Positions 1-7,427 of a stretch of 27,216 bases of DNA are shown in pieces. The position numbers and the translations under genes are program-made. Source of the DNA: a virus; IMG/VR virus record IMGVR_UViG_3300033552_000049, positions 1 through 27,216 of that record. One strand, 5' to 3'. Positions within the stretch are counted from its first letter, which is position 1; each line of letters begins with the position of its first letter. The notes below the pieces were generated by a model. The model ran no database searches and had not been told where the DNA came from. It worked only from the letters and a program-made list of their open reading frames with translations.

Positions 1-741
1 TTGCGGAGTTGCCCCTTTGATACCCAGCACATCCCCTGCAAACGTGCCCTCACCCCCCACAAAGTCAGCCGCCTTATTGACCGCATTGACCACGCCGTCG
101 GGGAGTATTCGCTGTAAAAACTGTGCCGCCCCGTCAATTGGGTCTTTGCCGCCTTTAGCCAGCCTCATTGGTAAGCTGGTTATTAGTTTTTGCCGGTCTG
201 TAGGCTGTATAACCTCGTCTTTATCCCACGGGTTTCCTTGTGCTGCGTTAGCTGACGGCATAACCGCATCGGTGACAGCGTTCAACGCATCGACAACCGG
301 CCTTTTGGGCATGCGTGCAACTACTTGTTGACCATACTCCAATGTATTTGGTGCTTTTTTAAGATTCACCGGGTCATAGACAGCAATACCGCGACGCGCC
401 TTTTCCAGACCGCCTGGGCCGCCGTAATAGCCAGCGGCTGTCAGCGCAGGGTCGCCGCCCGATTGTTTGTCGAGCTGTTTTAAATAGCGAATGCCAGCAC
501 GCATATTCTGCTCAGGGTTTTGTATGTCCCAATCTTTATCTGCAACACTTTTAAATGTTTCAGGGATGATTTGCATACCGCCCATAGCATTGCGGTTGGA
601 AGTTTTCGTGCTCTTCCCGCCGCCGCTTTCCTGCTGGTAGATCGAACGCGCAACATCCGAAAGCTTTCCGGTTACGCCTTCACGCGCCAGGGCTGCATCA
701 AAAGGCGAAAGCACCGCGTCATTGTCCCAAGGGTTAGCCAT
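1..741 (-). CDS. Virion lytic transglycosylase / ejection protein (3' end cut off)
   Basis: The frame runs from the ATG at 741 to the left edge without a stop, so at least 247 residues are present and the C-terminus is missing. A soluble-lytic-transglycosylase domain fills residues 25-115: a likely catalytic Glu38 in QQESGGG, then GGMQIIP at 54-60, and YYGGPGG at 105-111, matching the family's E, GLMQ and AYNAG motifs. Such proteins are carried in the virion and cut peptidoglycan so that DNA can enter the cell. It is last in a set of three ejection-type genes, the position of gp16 in P22. Its ATG overlaps the preceding stop as TAATG. The motif NPWD occurs at residues 3-6 and again at 170-173. 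Beyond the SLT domain I recognise nothing. The domain call is firm; the ejection role is inferred from context. Confidence 0.8.
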   Translation of the reverse strand, partial: MANPWDNDAVLSPFDAALAREGVTGKLSDVARSIYQQESGGGKSTKTSNRNAMGGMQIIPETFKSVADKDWDIQNPEQNMRAGIRYLKQLDKQSGGDPALTAAGYYGGPGGLEKARRGIAVYDPVNLKKAPNTLEYGQQVVARMPKRPVVDALNAVTDAVMPSANAAQGNPWDKDEVIQPTDRQKLITSLPMRLAKGGKDPIDGAAQFLQRILPDGVVNAVNKAADFVGGEGTFAGDVLGIKGATPQ

Positions 742-1964
742 TATGGTTTTTTCCTCATTTGACCTTTGGGGTCGATGTAGGTTGCGCCGCTTGGGATTTT
801 GGCGTAATCTGCGGCGTTTTTGATGGTGACGGGTGCTGACTGCTGCTTTTCGTCCTTTGGCCCGGTGGCTTCCTGGGCTTGCCCTCCAGAAAGTCGCGTG
901 CGTGCTGCCTGCATATCAACCATAATGCGGGCCACGGATTCACGGAAAGCAGCTTCCCCCATCTTTGGATCAAGCGCGCCGACTGCTGCCGTCAGCTTTT
1001 TACCCTCAGCATCAGACAGTGCGCCCATGCCCTTAAGTTGAGCCACCATCGGGATAAACGCCTGAGATTGGAAGCTATTGAGTTCGGCTTGAAAGTTTGC
1101 AGAGTCTGACCCTGGCATCGTTGGAAACGCGCCAGTTATACCCACTGAGCGAGACAGGCCGGAATGCTTGCTCAGCCGGTCCAGGGTGCCAAGCATTGTG
1201 TCAAAACTCGCTAGCTGGCTGGATTTCGTCAGGTTGGTGGTTTCGTCCTTGGTTTCACGCTTAAGCTTGTTCTCTTCAACCTTGGTGGCGGTGGTTTCGC
1301 GCATACGGCTGTCCGTCATATCCTGCCCGCGAATCTGCACCTGTTGGCCGTCACGCTGGATTTGCTGTCCTTCGCGCTGGATAACCTGCCCTTCGGCTTG
1401 CGTTTTTGCAGACAGCACAGCGTTAGCATTGGGCGTGTCGTACTCCATCTGTTTCCACTTTTGGTCAAGTTGTTGCGCGACAGTCTGTCCCTCCTTGATT
1501 TTCCCTGCGATGAATGCCGGGTCGTAGTTTGGCTGCATTCCCTCCACATTCAGGCCGTAAGATTGCGCGGTAGCGCGTGCGCGGTCATAGCTGCCCTGGT
1601 CTTTCACGCCGGCCAGCAGTTGACTGCCCAACGCTAATTGCTGCATGGTGTTAGCGAGCCGGTCTTTTTCCGTCGCCGCATTCTGTTTGGCTTGCTCGCC
1701 CTGCTGCTTGGTGTAGGCCAACGACTGCGCGCCGAAGCCCTGCGAAGCCAGCCCGGTAGCCACATCGGCGGACGACTTGCCGCCCGCGATTAATTGAGCC
1801 AGCGCGTTGTCGCCCGCCAAGCCGCGCTTCGCCTCGTCCATCTTCATGCCGCTCATCATCTCGGCTAGCTTGTTTTGTCGGCCTTGTGCAGCCTCGGCGT
1901 CATATTCGGCGATAGACTTCACGCCCCGCCCGGCCAGTTGGTATATTCCTGCGTCGATAGCCAT
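741..1964 (-). CDS. Putative internal virion / DNA ejection protein
   Basis: This 407-residue protein is rich in Gln, Ala, Lys and Glu with few aromatic residues or cysteines, the composition expected of long helical ejection proteins. Residues 191-214 contain a run of about three seven-residue repeats (EGQVIQR, EGQQIQR, DGQQVQI), probably a short coiled coil. The C-terminal tail is charged and ends in a KGQMRKKP-type basic stretch. It sits between a glycine-rich gp7-like protein and the transglycosylase, the same place as gp20 in P22, and is coupled to the next gene by TAATG. I see no enzymatic motif. The assignment rests on gene order and composition; sequence homology to P22 gp20 is not evident by eye. 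Confidence 0.6.
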   Translation of the reverse strand: MAIDAGIYQLAGRGVKSIAEYDAEAAQGRQNKLAEMMSGMKMDEAKRGLAGDNALAQLIAGGKSSADVATGLASQGFGAQSLAYTKQQGEQAKQNAATEKDRLANTMQQLALGSQLLAGVKDQGSYDRARATAQSYGLNVEGMQPNYDPAFIAGKIKEGQTVAQQLDQKWKQMEYDTPNANAVLSAKTQAEGQVIQREGQQIQRDGQQVQIRGQDMTDSRMRETTATKVEENKLKRETKDETTNLTKSSQLASFDTMLGTLDRLSKHSGLSRSVGITGAFPTMPGSDSANFQAELNSFQSQAFIPMVAQLKGMGALSDAEGKKLTAAVGALDPKMGEAAFRESVARIMVDMQAARTRLSGGQAQEATGPKDEKQQSAPVTIKNAADYAKIPSGATYIDPKGQMRKKP

Positions 1965-1966
1965 GA

Positions 1967-2755
1967 TTACATCCCTGCTCTGTTGGGGGTGAAAATTCCG
2001 CCATTCGTTGAACCGCCGTAAGCGGCGCCCTGCCCAACGCTGTAGCCGCCGTCACTGATTCCACCGAAGCCACTCATACCGCCCAAGCTGTTACCACCCC
2101 TCAAGGCTGAGATTCCACCGTTCAAAGCGTTTTGCCATGCGTTGCCCTGGGCCAGGTAGGACGAGCCGCGTGCATTACCCAGCCCCTGTTGTGATTGGCT
2201 GATGTTGTTCGCCATGTTGGTTCCGGCTGCGCTGATCTGGTTGGTCGCCTGTTGCCCTGCGCCGCTCAGTCCGGCAAGTTTGTTGTACTGGCTATTTTGG
2301 TCGGCATTGAAGCGGTTGTAAGACTCGTTCGCCTTGGTGCTGCCGTAGTCACTGCCGAAGCGCGTCAATGCCTTCAGCGTTGCGCCTGACAGCATTGAGC
2401 CGCCTGCCGCTGCTTGCCGGTTGATGCCTTGGACGCCTTGGTCTAGGCCAAACTGCAAACCAGACTGGTAAACCGGATCCGCGTCCATGTCGGACTGCTG
2501 AAAACGTCGCCCAAACTGCCCCCCGTGCATGAGGTCGGCAAGCTTGTAATTTGCCTGAAGACCAGTTTCACGGAACGGTGCGTTGTCGGCGCGTGTCGTA
2601 TCGTATTGGTATCGCTGGGTAGCGTCGGATTGCGCCGCGCCCTGCTCTTGAGATTGACGTGCCTTCTTTGCCGACCTTGACGAAATCGCCGATCCAGCCA
2701 CGCCAGCCCCAATGCCGAGAAAGCCAACGGCTGCTGCTGATAATCCAAAAGACAT
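1967..2755 (-). CDS. Glycine/alanine-rich DNA transfer (ejection) protein, gp7-like
   Basis: I start this 263-residue protein at 2755 and not at the longer upstream ATG. The start at 2755 has GAGG six bases upstream and lies one base after the previous stop, while the longer form would run deep into that gene. Residues 3-25 are a hydrophobic Gly/Ala segment (start MSFGLSAAAVGFLGIGAG) that could insert into a membrane. The middle contains NAPFRETGLQAN and a Gln/Asn/Ser-rich helical part, and the last 50 residues are glycine-rich. This architecture is common in podovirus proteins annotated as DNA transfer or injection proteins. The position ahead of two other ejection-type genes agrees with that. 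The role is inferred. Confidence 0.65.
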   Translation of the reverse strand: MSFGLSAAAVGFLGIGAGVAGSAISSRSAKKARQSQEQGAAQSDATQRYQYDTTRADNAPFRETGLQANYKLADLMHGGQFGRRFQQSDMDADPVYQSGLQFGLDQGVQGINRQAAAGGSMLSGATLKALTRFGSDYGSTKANESYNRFNADQNSQYNKLAGLSGAGQQATNQISAAGTNMANNISQSQQGLGNARGSSYLAQGNAWQNALNGGISALRGGNSLGGMSGFGGISDGGYSVGQGAAYGGSTNGGIFTPNRAGM

Positions 2756-2756
2756 A

Positions 2757-3242
2757 TTAAGCCTCGATTCTTTCCGCCGCCGCATTGGCAAGCAATTGTT
2801 TGTTATCTGTGCCGCCAAGTAGCTCGCACGCTTTGGACTCGGTGAAAAGCTCTGTTAATTTATCGGTGTCGGTGCAGTTGTCTGGGTTCGGTAGAAAGTT
2901 GGTCCACCGCGAATCCTCAAGCGCGTAAACGGCGTTTTTCATGCCGGGCTTGCAGGTCAGAGTTTCGCCTGCGGCTACGTCGCGCCATCCGCCTTCAGTG
3001 CTAATCCTCAAGCGCCCCATACTGACAATTATCAGGTGCTCCGTCTTGTGGACTGCCCCCGTGACTGTGACGCCTTGGGGTATGGTCATCTCGCGTGCAT
3101 ACAGGCCAGGCGCGAAGTAATGGCGCACCGGGCAATCCACCTGCGGCAAGGCCATCATTGACTGCTCCAGCCGTTCCGCTTTTTGTCGCTGAGTGGCCGT
3201 GTGCTTAACGCCAAATCCGTAGCCATAGGTAACTTGCATCAT
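2757..3242 (-). CDS. Cupin-fold phage protein of unknown role
   Basis: The 161-residue product has a single-domain cupin-like core: HYFAPGLYAREMTIPQG, a TGAVHKTEHLIIVSMG segment with two histidines (HKTEH), GRLRI, then CKPGMKNAVYALEDSRWT. The HxxxH arrangement resembles the metal-binding part of cupin motif 1. Proteins of this type are common among phage structural genes, but I know of no established function. An N-terminal basic segment precedes the core and an acidic, Ala-rich tail follows. The start overlaps the preceding stop as TAATG, with two consecutive ATG codons. It could be a minor virion component or a small-molecule binder; the sequence does not decide. Confidence 0.6.
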   Translation of the reverse strand: MMQVTYGYGFGVKHTATQRQKAERLEQSMMALPQVDCPVRHYFAPGLYAREMTIPQGVTVTGAVHKTEHLIIVSMGRLRISTEGGWRDVAAGETLTCKPGMKNAVYALEDSRWTNFLPNPDNCTDTDKLTELFTESKACELLGGTDNKQLLANAAAERIEA

Positions 3243-3583
3243 TACGGGATAGTTATATAACCAGACGTTTCCAAATTAACCGACGCGGCGGCATCGCTCG
3301 ATGCTTGGATCGTCCACCCAGCGGCCCATGTCTGCCCAATTGCGCCATGCACATTAAACGTTTCACCGGGCGCGATAACGCGAGACCAGCAAAGCGGGTT
3401 TCCTGCACCTGCTGCTGCGCCTACGGGAACCCGGAAAACATTAAGCAATCGCGGTATTGAAGTGGTGTTGGTGGCGCTCATAGCATTTACAGTCAACAGG
3501 CTGTTGTCGGGCACTGTGAAATAGGTTGCTATAGCAGCTGTCAATATGACGTTGTTACTTAGTGGCTTGGGTAGTCTTTGCAT
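3242..3583 (-). CDS. Small putative virion structural protein
   Basis: This 113-residue protein reads as a beta-rich domain: alternating short hydrophobic strands, Ser/Thr/Asn-rich turns, a VIAPGETFNVHGAIGQ segment and a C-terminal SGYITIP. Similar small domains occur in many phage tail and decoration proteins, where a 'N-terminal potential - iapGet - GQ - I.A.s' pattern is typical. AAAGG lies about five bases before the ATG. It is followed by the cupin-fold gene through a TAATG overlap. No catalytic residues are visible, and there are few charged residues. Function is unknown; a decoration or tail-associated role is an inference from context. Confidence 0.5.
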   Translation of the reverse strand: MQRLPKPLSNNVILTAAIATYFTVPDNSLLTVNAMSATNTTSIPRLLNVFRVPVGAAAGAGNPLCWSRVIAPGETFNVHGAIGQTWAAGWTIQASSDAAASVNLETSGYITIP

Positions 3584-3591
3584 GGGTGCCT

Positions 3592-4050
3592 TTAGGAAGA
3601 GGTAATAGTTTCGTAAGCAGTAGCGCCGCCAATGCGGGCTTTGTTCATAGTCGTGTCGAAGTACATCCGGCCTTTTTTGTAGGCTGGCGCGCCGGTCGTG
3701 GCGAAGCTGGGCAGGTCCAAAAATAACTGCTCTGACACCGGCTGCATGACCATAGCGTCGGGCTGCGTGGTAAATTCAAGCATCTGCGACTCATTTAGAG
3801 GCTGGCTGGTAGTCTCACCAAAAGATTGGAACTGCGCCGCGCCTCTTACATCTGCCGCTATGTCTCCGCCTGCGCTTTGCGTTCCTTCTGCGCTGATAGA
3901 GCTATTTGAGTTAAACACTTCGTCCCCAACCAACCCCATCGCGCCTCCGGTGCGGTTTAGGATTTCGTACAGCGCTCTATACGCTTCATTGGTCAGCGTG
4001 CCGTCTGCATTGACGAAGGGAATGCGGGTTGATAGGGTGACTGCGGTCAT
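3592..4050 (-). CDS. Putative tail-associated structural protein
   Basis: The 152-residue product opens with RIPFVNADGTLTNEAYRAL followed by a helix and RTGG, an N-terminal pattern I recall from phage tail or fibre-proximal proteins. The middle is Ser/Gln-rich and low in complexity. The end has KKGRMYFDTTMNKARIGG, a short segment often found near the ends of tail fibre modules. It overlaps the stop of the ADP-ribosyltransferase-like gene by four bases (ATGA). No enzymatic motif is seen. A structural role in the tail is likely but not shown. Confidence 0.5.
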   Translation of the reverse strand: MTAVTLSTRIPFVNADGTLTNEAYRALYEILNRTGGAMGLVGDEVFNSNSSISAEGTQSAGGDIAADVRGAAQFQSFGETTSQPLNESQMLEFTTQPDAMVMQPVSEQLFLDLPSFATTGAPAYKKGRMYFDTTMNKARIGGATAYETITSS

Positions 4051-5027
4051 GGTGTCGCCTTGCCATTGCGCTCAAGAATCTTCAGCAGGCTTTCATTGCC
4101 TGGAAATACTACGTAATTGCTTGTGCCGCCTGTAGCGCGTGAGCCGCCATCTAGGTAGCGAATGCCGGGAATTCCTGCTTTTTGAAGTGCCTCAGACGCA
4201 AGACGTTGATTGCGCCCCTCTTGAATATTCATGTAAGCCCACTGCCCGTTGCTATCCATAGACAGCGGCTGCGCTCTTTCTAGCGGCCTTCCTAGCGCAT
4301 CCTTACCGTTCAAACCTTGCATGGCTTTCTGCACATCAGGATGCTGCGCACTTAGCGGCTTATCCCAATCAAGCATTTTGGCAATGTGTTCGTCGGGTAG
4401 GTCTACTTTGTAGAGGGAGCCGCCAGGCTCGCCAAGCGAAGCCACATCAGCACGAAGCGACGCGGCGCGTGCTGGATCGGTAGCATCAAGACGAAGCGCA
4501 AGTTTTTTATGCAGGCGCGTTTTTGCATCATTCATAGCCTTGTATTTGAATGCTTCGTCGGTCAACTTTGCTTGATAGCTTCCAGCGACCTCCCGCGAAT
4601 CAGCCAAATAAAGACCATGCCCGTAAGCCTGCGCACCCTCGCCCGTGCCGATCTTTGAGCTATCAAACGCATCAAACTTGTGCGGCGAACCGTGCCACAC
4701 GACCGCACCTGTTTGCGGGTTAAGCGTGCGCGGGGCCATTGCATTTTCACCCATTTTTAGCAAACCGTTAGCAATTTGAGGCGCCTTGGCAGCAGCCAGC
4801 ATTGGCGCGACACCACCCAACGACTCACCCAAAATTCCCGCTAGCCGGTTTTGCGGCTCAGCGGTCAAGCCCTTGGCGCGCATCCAGTTTGATCCACCCA
4901 TCGGGGAATCACCCACATTAATACCGGCCTTGCGCATCAGCCAGGCCAGCCCATCAACCGGCGCGGACACGTTGGATGCTGCTGCATTTGATGCTCCCTG
5001 CATGAAATCTATTAGTTTGTTTCCCAT
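4047..5027 (-). CDS. Putative ADP-ribosyltransferase (ART-PolyVal-like) in the virion gene cluster
   Basis: I place the start at 5027, where TGATG joins the gp10-like stop; the longer frame to 5105 overlaps that gene by 79 bases. Of the 326 residues, 1-100 are a helical, alanine-rich part without recognised domain. Residues 109-150 carry VVWHGSPHKFDAFD and GHGLYLADS, a pattern typical of ART folds in phage polyvalent proteins: His112 (WHG) and Tyr140 (GLY) would be the first two members of an H-Y-[EDQ] site. The third may be in NYVVFPGNE at 304-312. Such enzymes move ADP-ribose from NAD onto targets. Lying between the neck gene and small tail genes, it could be packaged and ejected into the host, as T4 Alt is; that is inference. 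The ART call is fairly firm. Confidence 0.7.
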   Translation of the reverse strand: MGNKLIDFMQGASNAAASNVSAPVDGLAWLMRKAGINVGDSPMGGSNWMRAKGLTAEPQNRLAGILGESLGGVAPMLAAAKAPQIANGLLKMGENAMAPRTLNPQTGAVVWHGSPHKFDAFDSSKIGTGEGAQAYGHGLYLADSREVAGSYQAKLTDEAFKYKAMNDAKTRLHKKLALRLDATDPARAASLRADVASLGEPGGSLYKVDLPDEHIAKMLDWDKPLSAQHPDVQKAMQGLNGKDALGRPLERAQPLSMDSNGQWAYMNIQEGRNQRLASEALQKAGIPGIRYLDGGSRATGGTSNYVVFPGNESLLKILERNGKATP

Positions 5028-6460
5028 CAGCTTGTCCCCGGCTCGCCTTCGACTACCGCGCCCAGAATGGCAAACTTGCACGGGTCTGTGAATGACAACT
5101 CCCACACGCGATTACGACCAGCTCCCAGCCGGGTGAACTTGGCCCTTGCGCCGTACTCACCAACTTTGCCCGCCGTTGCGCTTTTCTCATTGCTCCAAGT
5201 GTGCCCGCCGTCGTTTGAGTAGCGCAACATCAGCTTAGGGTCTGCGCCTTGACCTGACGCTGTACCTGTGCCGGTTTCCATGTCCACCTGCATAGACGAG
5301 TAAAACAACTTGTTTTGCAGGCTTTCCGTGGTCGTGGTGGCCCGGATGCGTTTAATTGGACCGCCGTCATCGGTGAACGTGTCTAGGTCCAGCGCGTACA
5401 CCGCTCCGCTCTGATAATCGCCGACCAGATGCAGATTGTTAAAAAACACGCTGCAATTGGCGCGCCATTGCGAAAGTACTCCCGTCGTCGGGTTTAGCCA
5501 TGCGCGTTGATGCCATGCCTGCGTGCTTGCGTCATATACCCATGTTGCCTTGCTGGCCGGGAATGTAAGAACGTAGAAAATGTGCCCTTCTTGCTGGTAA
5601 GTGAAGGCGAGCGCATCGGACAGGCTGTAGCCAGCCAGTGCATTTTCTAGCGCGTGCGTGCTGATGCGCGTCGGCGTGTAACCAGCAGCCCGCCACACAA
5701 TGCCGCTACCGCGATCATCTGCTCCAAGCCAGAACACGGTGTTGTCAGCCTTGCAAATCGTGCCAGCGGCTGCGCAGCCGTGTTCAATAAACGTGGTGCC
5801 TGATCTTTGAAACGGAAAATCAAGCGATCCGGTATTGACCCATATTTCAGCGGACAACTCGCCAAACAGCCAAAGCTCACGGTGATCCGAGATGATCCCG
5901 ACAGTGTTATCAGGCGATCCCTCTGCGCTGGCAAAATCCAAAGCATCCCACAGCGTCCCGTTGTAGGGCGTCTGATTAATCCAGAATGACTGACTGCCCG
6001 GCTTGCCGGTTACGATGAAATAGCCATCTTGGTAAGTCGCACGCTTAACGCCTGCTGGGAATCCTGAAGATGTGATGCTAACCATGGATGAATCAGCCGT
6101 GTTGACAATCCATCCTCCTACGCCATCCACAATTAAAATTTGCTGCCCGTTGCTGCAAATGCCGACCTCGCCTGAACTGGTTCCGATGAACCCGACGGCC
6201 ACTATAAAATAGTCTGCATCGACGCGGTAGACCGATCTGCCCGCCACCCACCAACTAAAAGCCCCCTCTTTCCATGCTGCGCGCACAGGCCCCGAAGGCA
6301 GCGTGAACTTGCGTATCGTGCCAGGCGTGCCGTATAAAGCAACTGGCGCTCGCGGGCTTGCGTTGTCTAGCTCCATGTAGCAATTGACTGCGCGCTGTGT
6401 GTCTGTGTTCAGGCTTCGAGCTTGATAGGCTGGGCCAATAAAGGGGAGCTTTGTTTTCAT
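5027..6460 (-). CDS. Packaged DNA stabilization (tail-neck) protein, P22 gp10-like
   Basis: This 477-residue protein begins PFIGPAYQARSLNTDTQRAVN, the usual opening of the P22 gp10 family, which forms a hub under the portal and keeps packaged DNA in place. The body shows repeated beta-strand segments with spaced aromatic residues, including DHRELWLFGELSAEIWVN and WLGADDRGSGIVW. This suits the beta-rich fold of the family and its usual 450-500 residue length. The gene is preceded directly by the gp4-like adaptor gene, the same order as in P22 (gp4 then gp10). It ends in a TGATG overlap with the next gene. Confidence 0.85.
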   Translation of the reverse strand: MKTKLPFIGPAYQARSLNTDTQRAVNCYMELDNASPRAPVALYGTPGTIRKFTLPSGPVRAAWKEGAFSWWVAGRSVYRVDADYFIVAVGFIGTSSGEVGICSNGQQILIVDGVGGWIVNTADSSMVSITSSGFPAGVKRATYQDGYFIVTGKPGSQSFWINQTPYNGTLWDALDFASAEGSPDNTVGIISDHRELWLFGELSAEIWVNTGSLDFPFQRSGTTFIEHGCAAAGTICKADNTVFWLGADDRGSGIVWRAAGYTPTRISTHALENALAGYSLSDALAFTYQQEGHIFYVLTFPASKATWVYDASTQAWHQRAWLNPTTGVLSQWRANCSVFFNNLHLVGDYQSGAVYALDLDTFTDDGGPIKRIRATTTTESLQNKLFYSSMQVDMETGTGTASGQGADPKLMLRYSNDGGHTWSNEKSATAGKVGEYGARAKFTRLGAGRNRVWELSFTDPCKFAILGAVVEGEPGTS

Positions 6461-7104
6461 CAGTCAGCCACGGTGAATGTAATGACTTCAGATGCAATCG
6501 AACTTTCGAGTGCGCGCATTTTCTTCGCCTCCCAGCGTTGACCGATCTCGATGCGCTTGTCTTGCGGAACGCCAAACTTCAAGCAGATTTCATTTGCCAC
6601 GCCATAGCCCAGCGGGTTCAGCCAGTAGAGCGGCAACATGGGGGCGGTAATCAGGTCCGCATCTTGGACAAGGCGCTGGTATTGCAGCGTCAGCACAGGA
6701 TTGACAGCAGGGATAGGCCACGCCAACAACGCACCAGCTGGGCTGATATAAAAGTGAGTAGCTGTGCCAGTTTGCGCAGTGTTAGGTACGGCCAGCCATT
6801 CGGCGTGCGTGTACTGCGTCAATCGAACCTTTGTGCCGCTGGCCGAGCTCCACGCCACCGGATAACCGTAGTAATCAGCAGGCAGCGCCACCGACTGCGA
6901 TCCAGCCCATGTCAGCGCCACCTCGCCCGAAAGCGCGGGCCAGTGGTAGCCCATCAGCGGTAGCTCTTTTAGCAAGCCATTGAGGGCACGTAAAGCGGTT
7001 TGCATATCTCCACTGCTGGCGGATTCACCGTCTGCAATCACACCCAGATGTTCCAGGGCGTCGGTGCAGATTTCGGCTGCGGCCAGGGTCCAGGTGAGTG
7101 CCAT
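6460..7104 (-). CDS. Head-to-tail adaptor, P22 gp4-like
   Basis: The 214-residue product is mostly helical at the N-terminus (ALTWTLAAAEICTDALEHLG, then MQTALRALNGLLKELPLMGY), followed by strand-rich segments with many Trp, Tyr and Pro. These features fit the P22 gp4 family, a ring that binds the portal after packaging and receives the gp10 hub. P22 gp4 itself is about 166 residues, so this member is somewhat longer. I see no remnant of a muramidase motif. It lies right after a small gene and before the gp10-like gene; the ATG follows the previous stop without a gap, and its own stop overlaps the next ATG. Confidence 0.75.
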   Translation of the reverse strand: MALTWTLAAAEICTDALEHLGVIADGESASSGDMQTALRALNGLLKELPLMGYHWPALSGEVALTWAGSQSVALPADYYGYPVAWSSASGTKVRLTQYTHAEWLAVPNTAQTGTATHFYISPAGALLAWPIPAVNPVLTLQYQRLVQDADLITAPMLPLYWLNPLGYGVANEICLKFGVPQDKRIEIGQRWEAKKMRALESSIASEVITFTVAD

Positions 7105-7365
7105 TTACAGAGCTTCTACGCTGTACTGATAAATCGGGATGGTGACTGACTTGTTCTTGCCGTCAGCGTCTTGAATGATGGTGTGAATCACCGCCAGCTT
7201 CAGCGCGCCTAGGAAGTTCTCGTCAATCGTCGTTTCAACGTTGCGCTTGTACAGGTTCAGCTTGAAATTGTGGCCGATCTCTACGTCGCCGCCTTCGCCG
7301 TGAAAGGTGATCTTGTACTGCTTCAATGCTTTGGCTTTGGGTTTGATGTCAAAAACGTCACTCAT
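7105..7365 (-). CDS. Small conserved head/neck-region protein
   Basis: I start this 86-residue protein at 7365 because AAAGGA lies about seven bases upstream of that ATG; an in-frame ATG at 7383 has no comparable site and would lie beside the terminator. The sequence is strand-rich and basic (KQYKITFHGEGGDVEIGHNF, then KLNLYKRNVETTIDENFLG), with a Lys-rich end before IYQYSVEAL. It is the first gene after the capsid gene's terminator. I do not recognise the family. A minor structural or connector role is suggested only by position. Confidence 0.6.
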   Translation of the reverse strand: MSDVFDIKPKAKALKQYKITFHGEGGDVEIGHNFKLNLYKRNVETTIDENFLGALKLAVIHTIIQDADGKNKSVTIPIYQYSVEAL

Positions 7366-7383
7366 GGGATTTCCTTTATTCAT

Positions 7384-7413
7384 AAAAAAGCCCGGAGGGT
7401 TAGTCCGGGCTTT
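7384..7413 (-). terminator. Rho-independent terminator after the major capsid gene
   Basis: On the minus strand a perfect ten-base stem (AAAGCCCGGA / TCCGGGCTTT) with a seven-base loop is followed by further T residues. It lies 14 bases after the capsid stop. It should end most transcripts there, so the capsid and upstream genes would be made in excess over the neck and tail genes unless transcription reads through. Confidence 0.85.
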
Positions 7414-7427
7414 GAGGGTGGCTGCTA

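Noticed and set aside
17-331. Plus-strand open frames throughout the window, such as this one
   Set aside because: They lie opposite well-supported minus-strand genes, encode low-complexity or Ser/Arg/Pro-rich sequence, and lack ribosome sites.
4047-5105. Longer form of the ADP-ribosyltransferase-like gene
   Set aside because: It would overlap the gp10-like gene by 79 bases; the start at 5027 fits the TGATG coupling and begins a more natural N-terminus.
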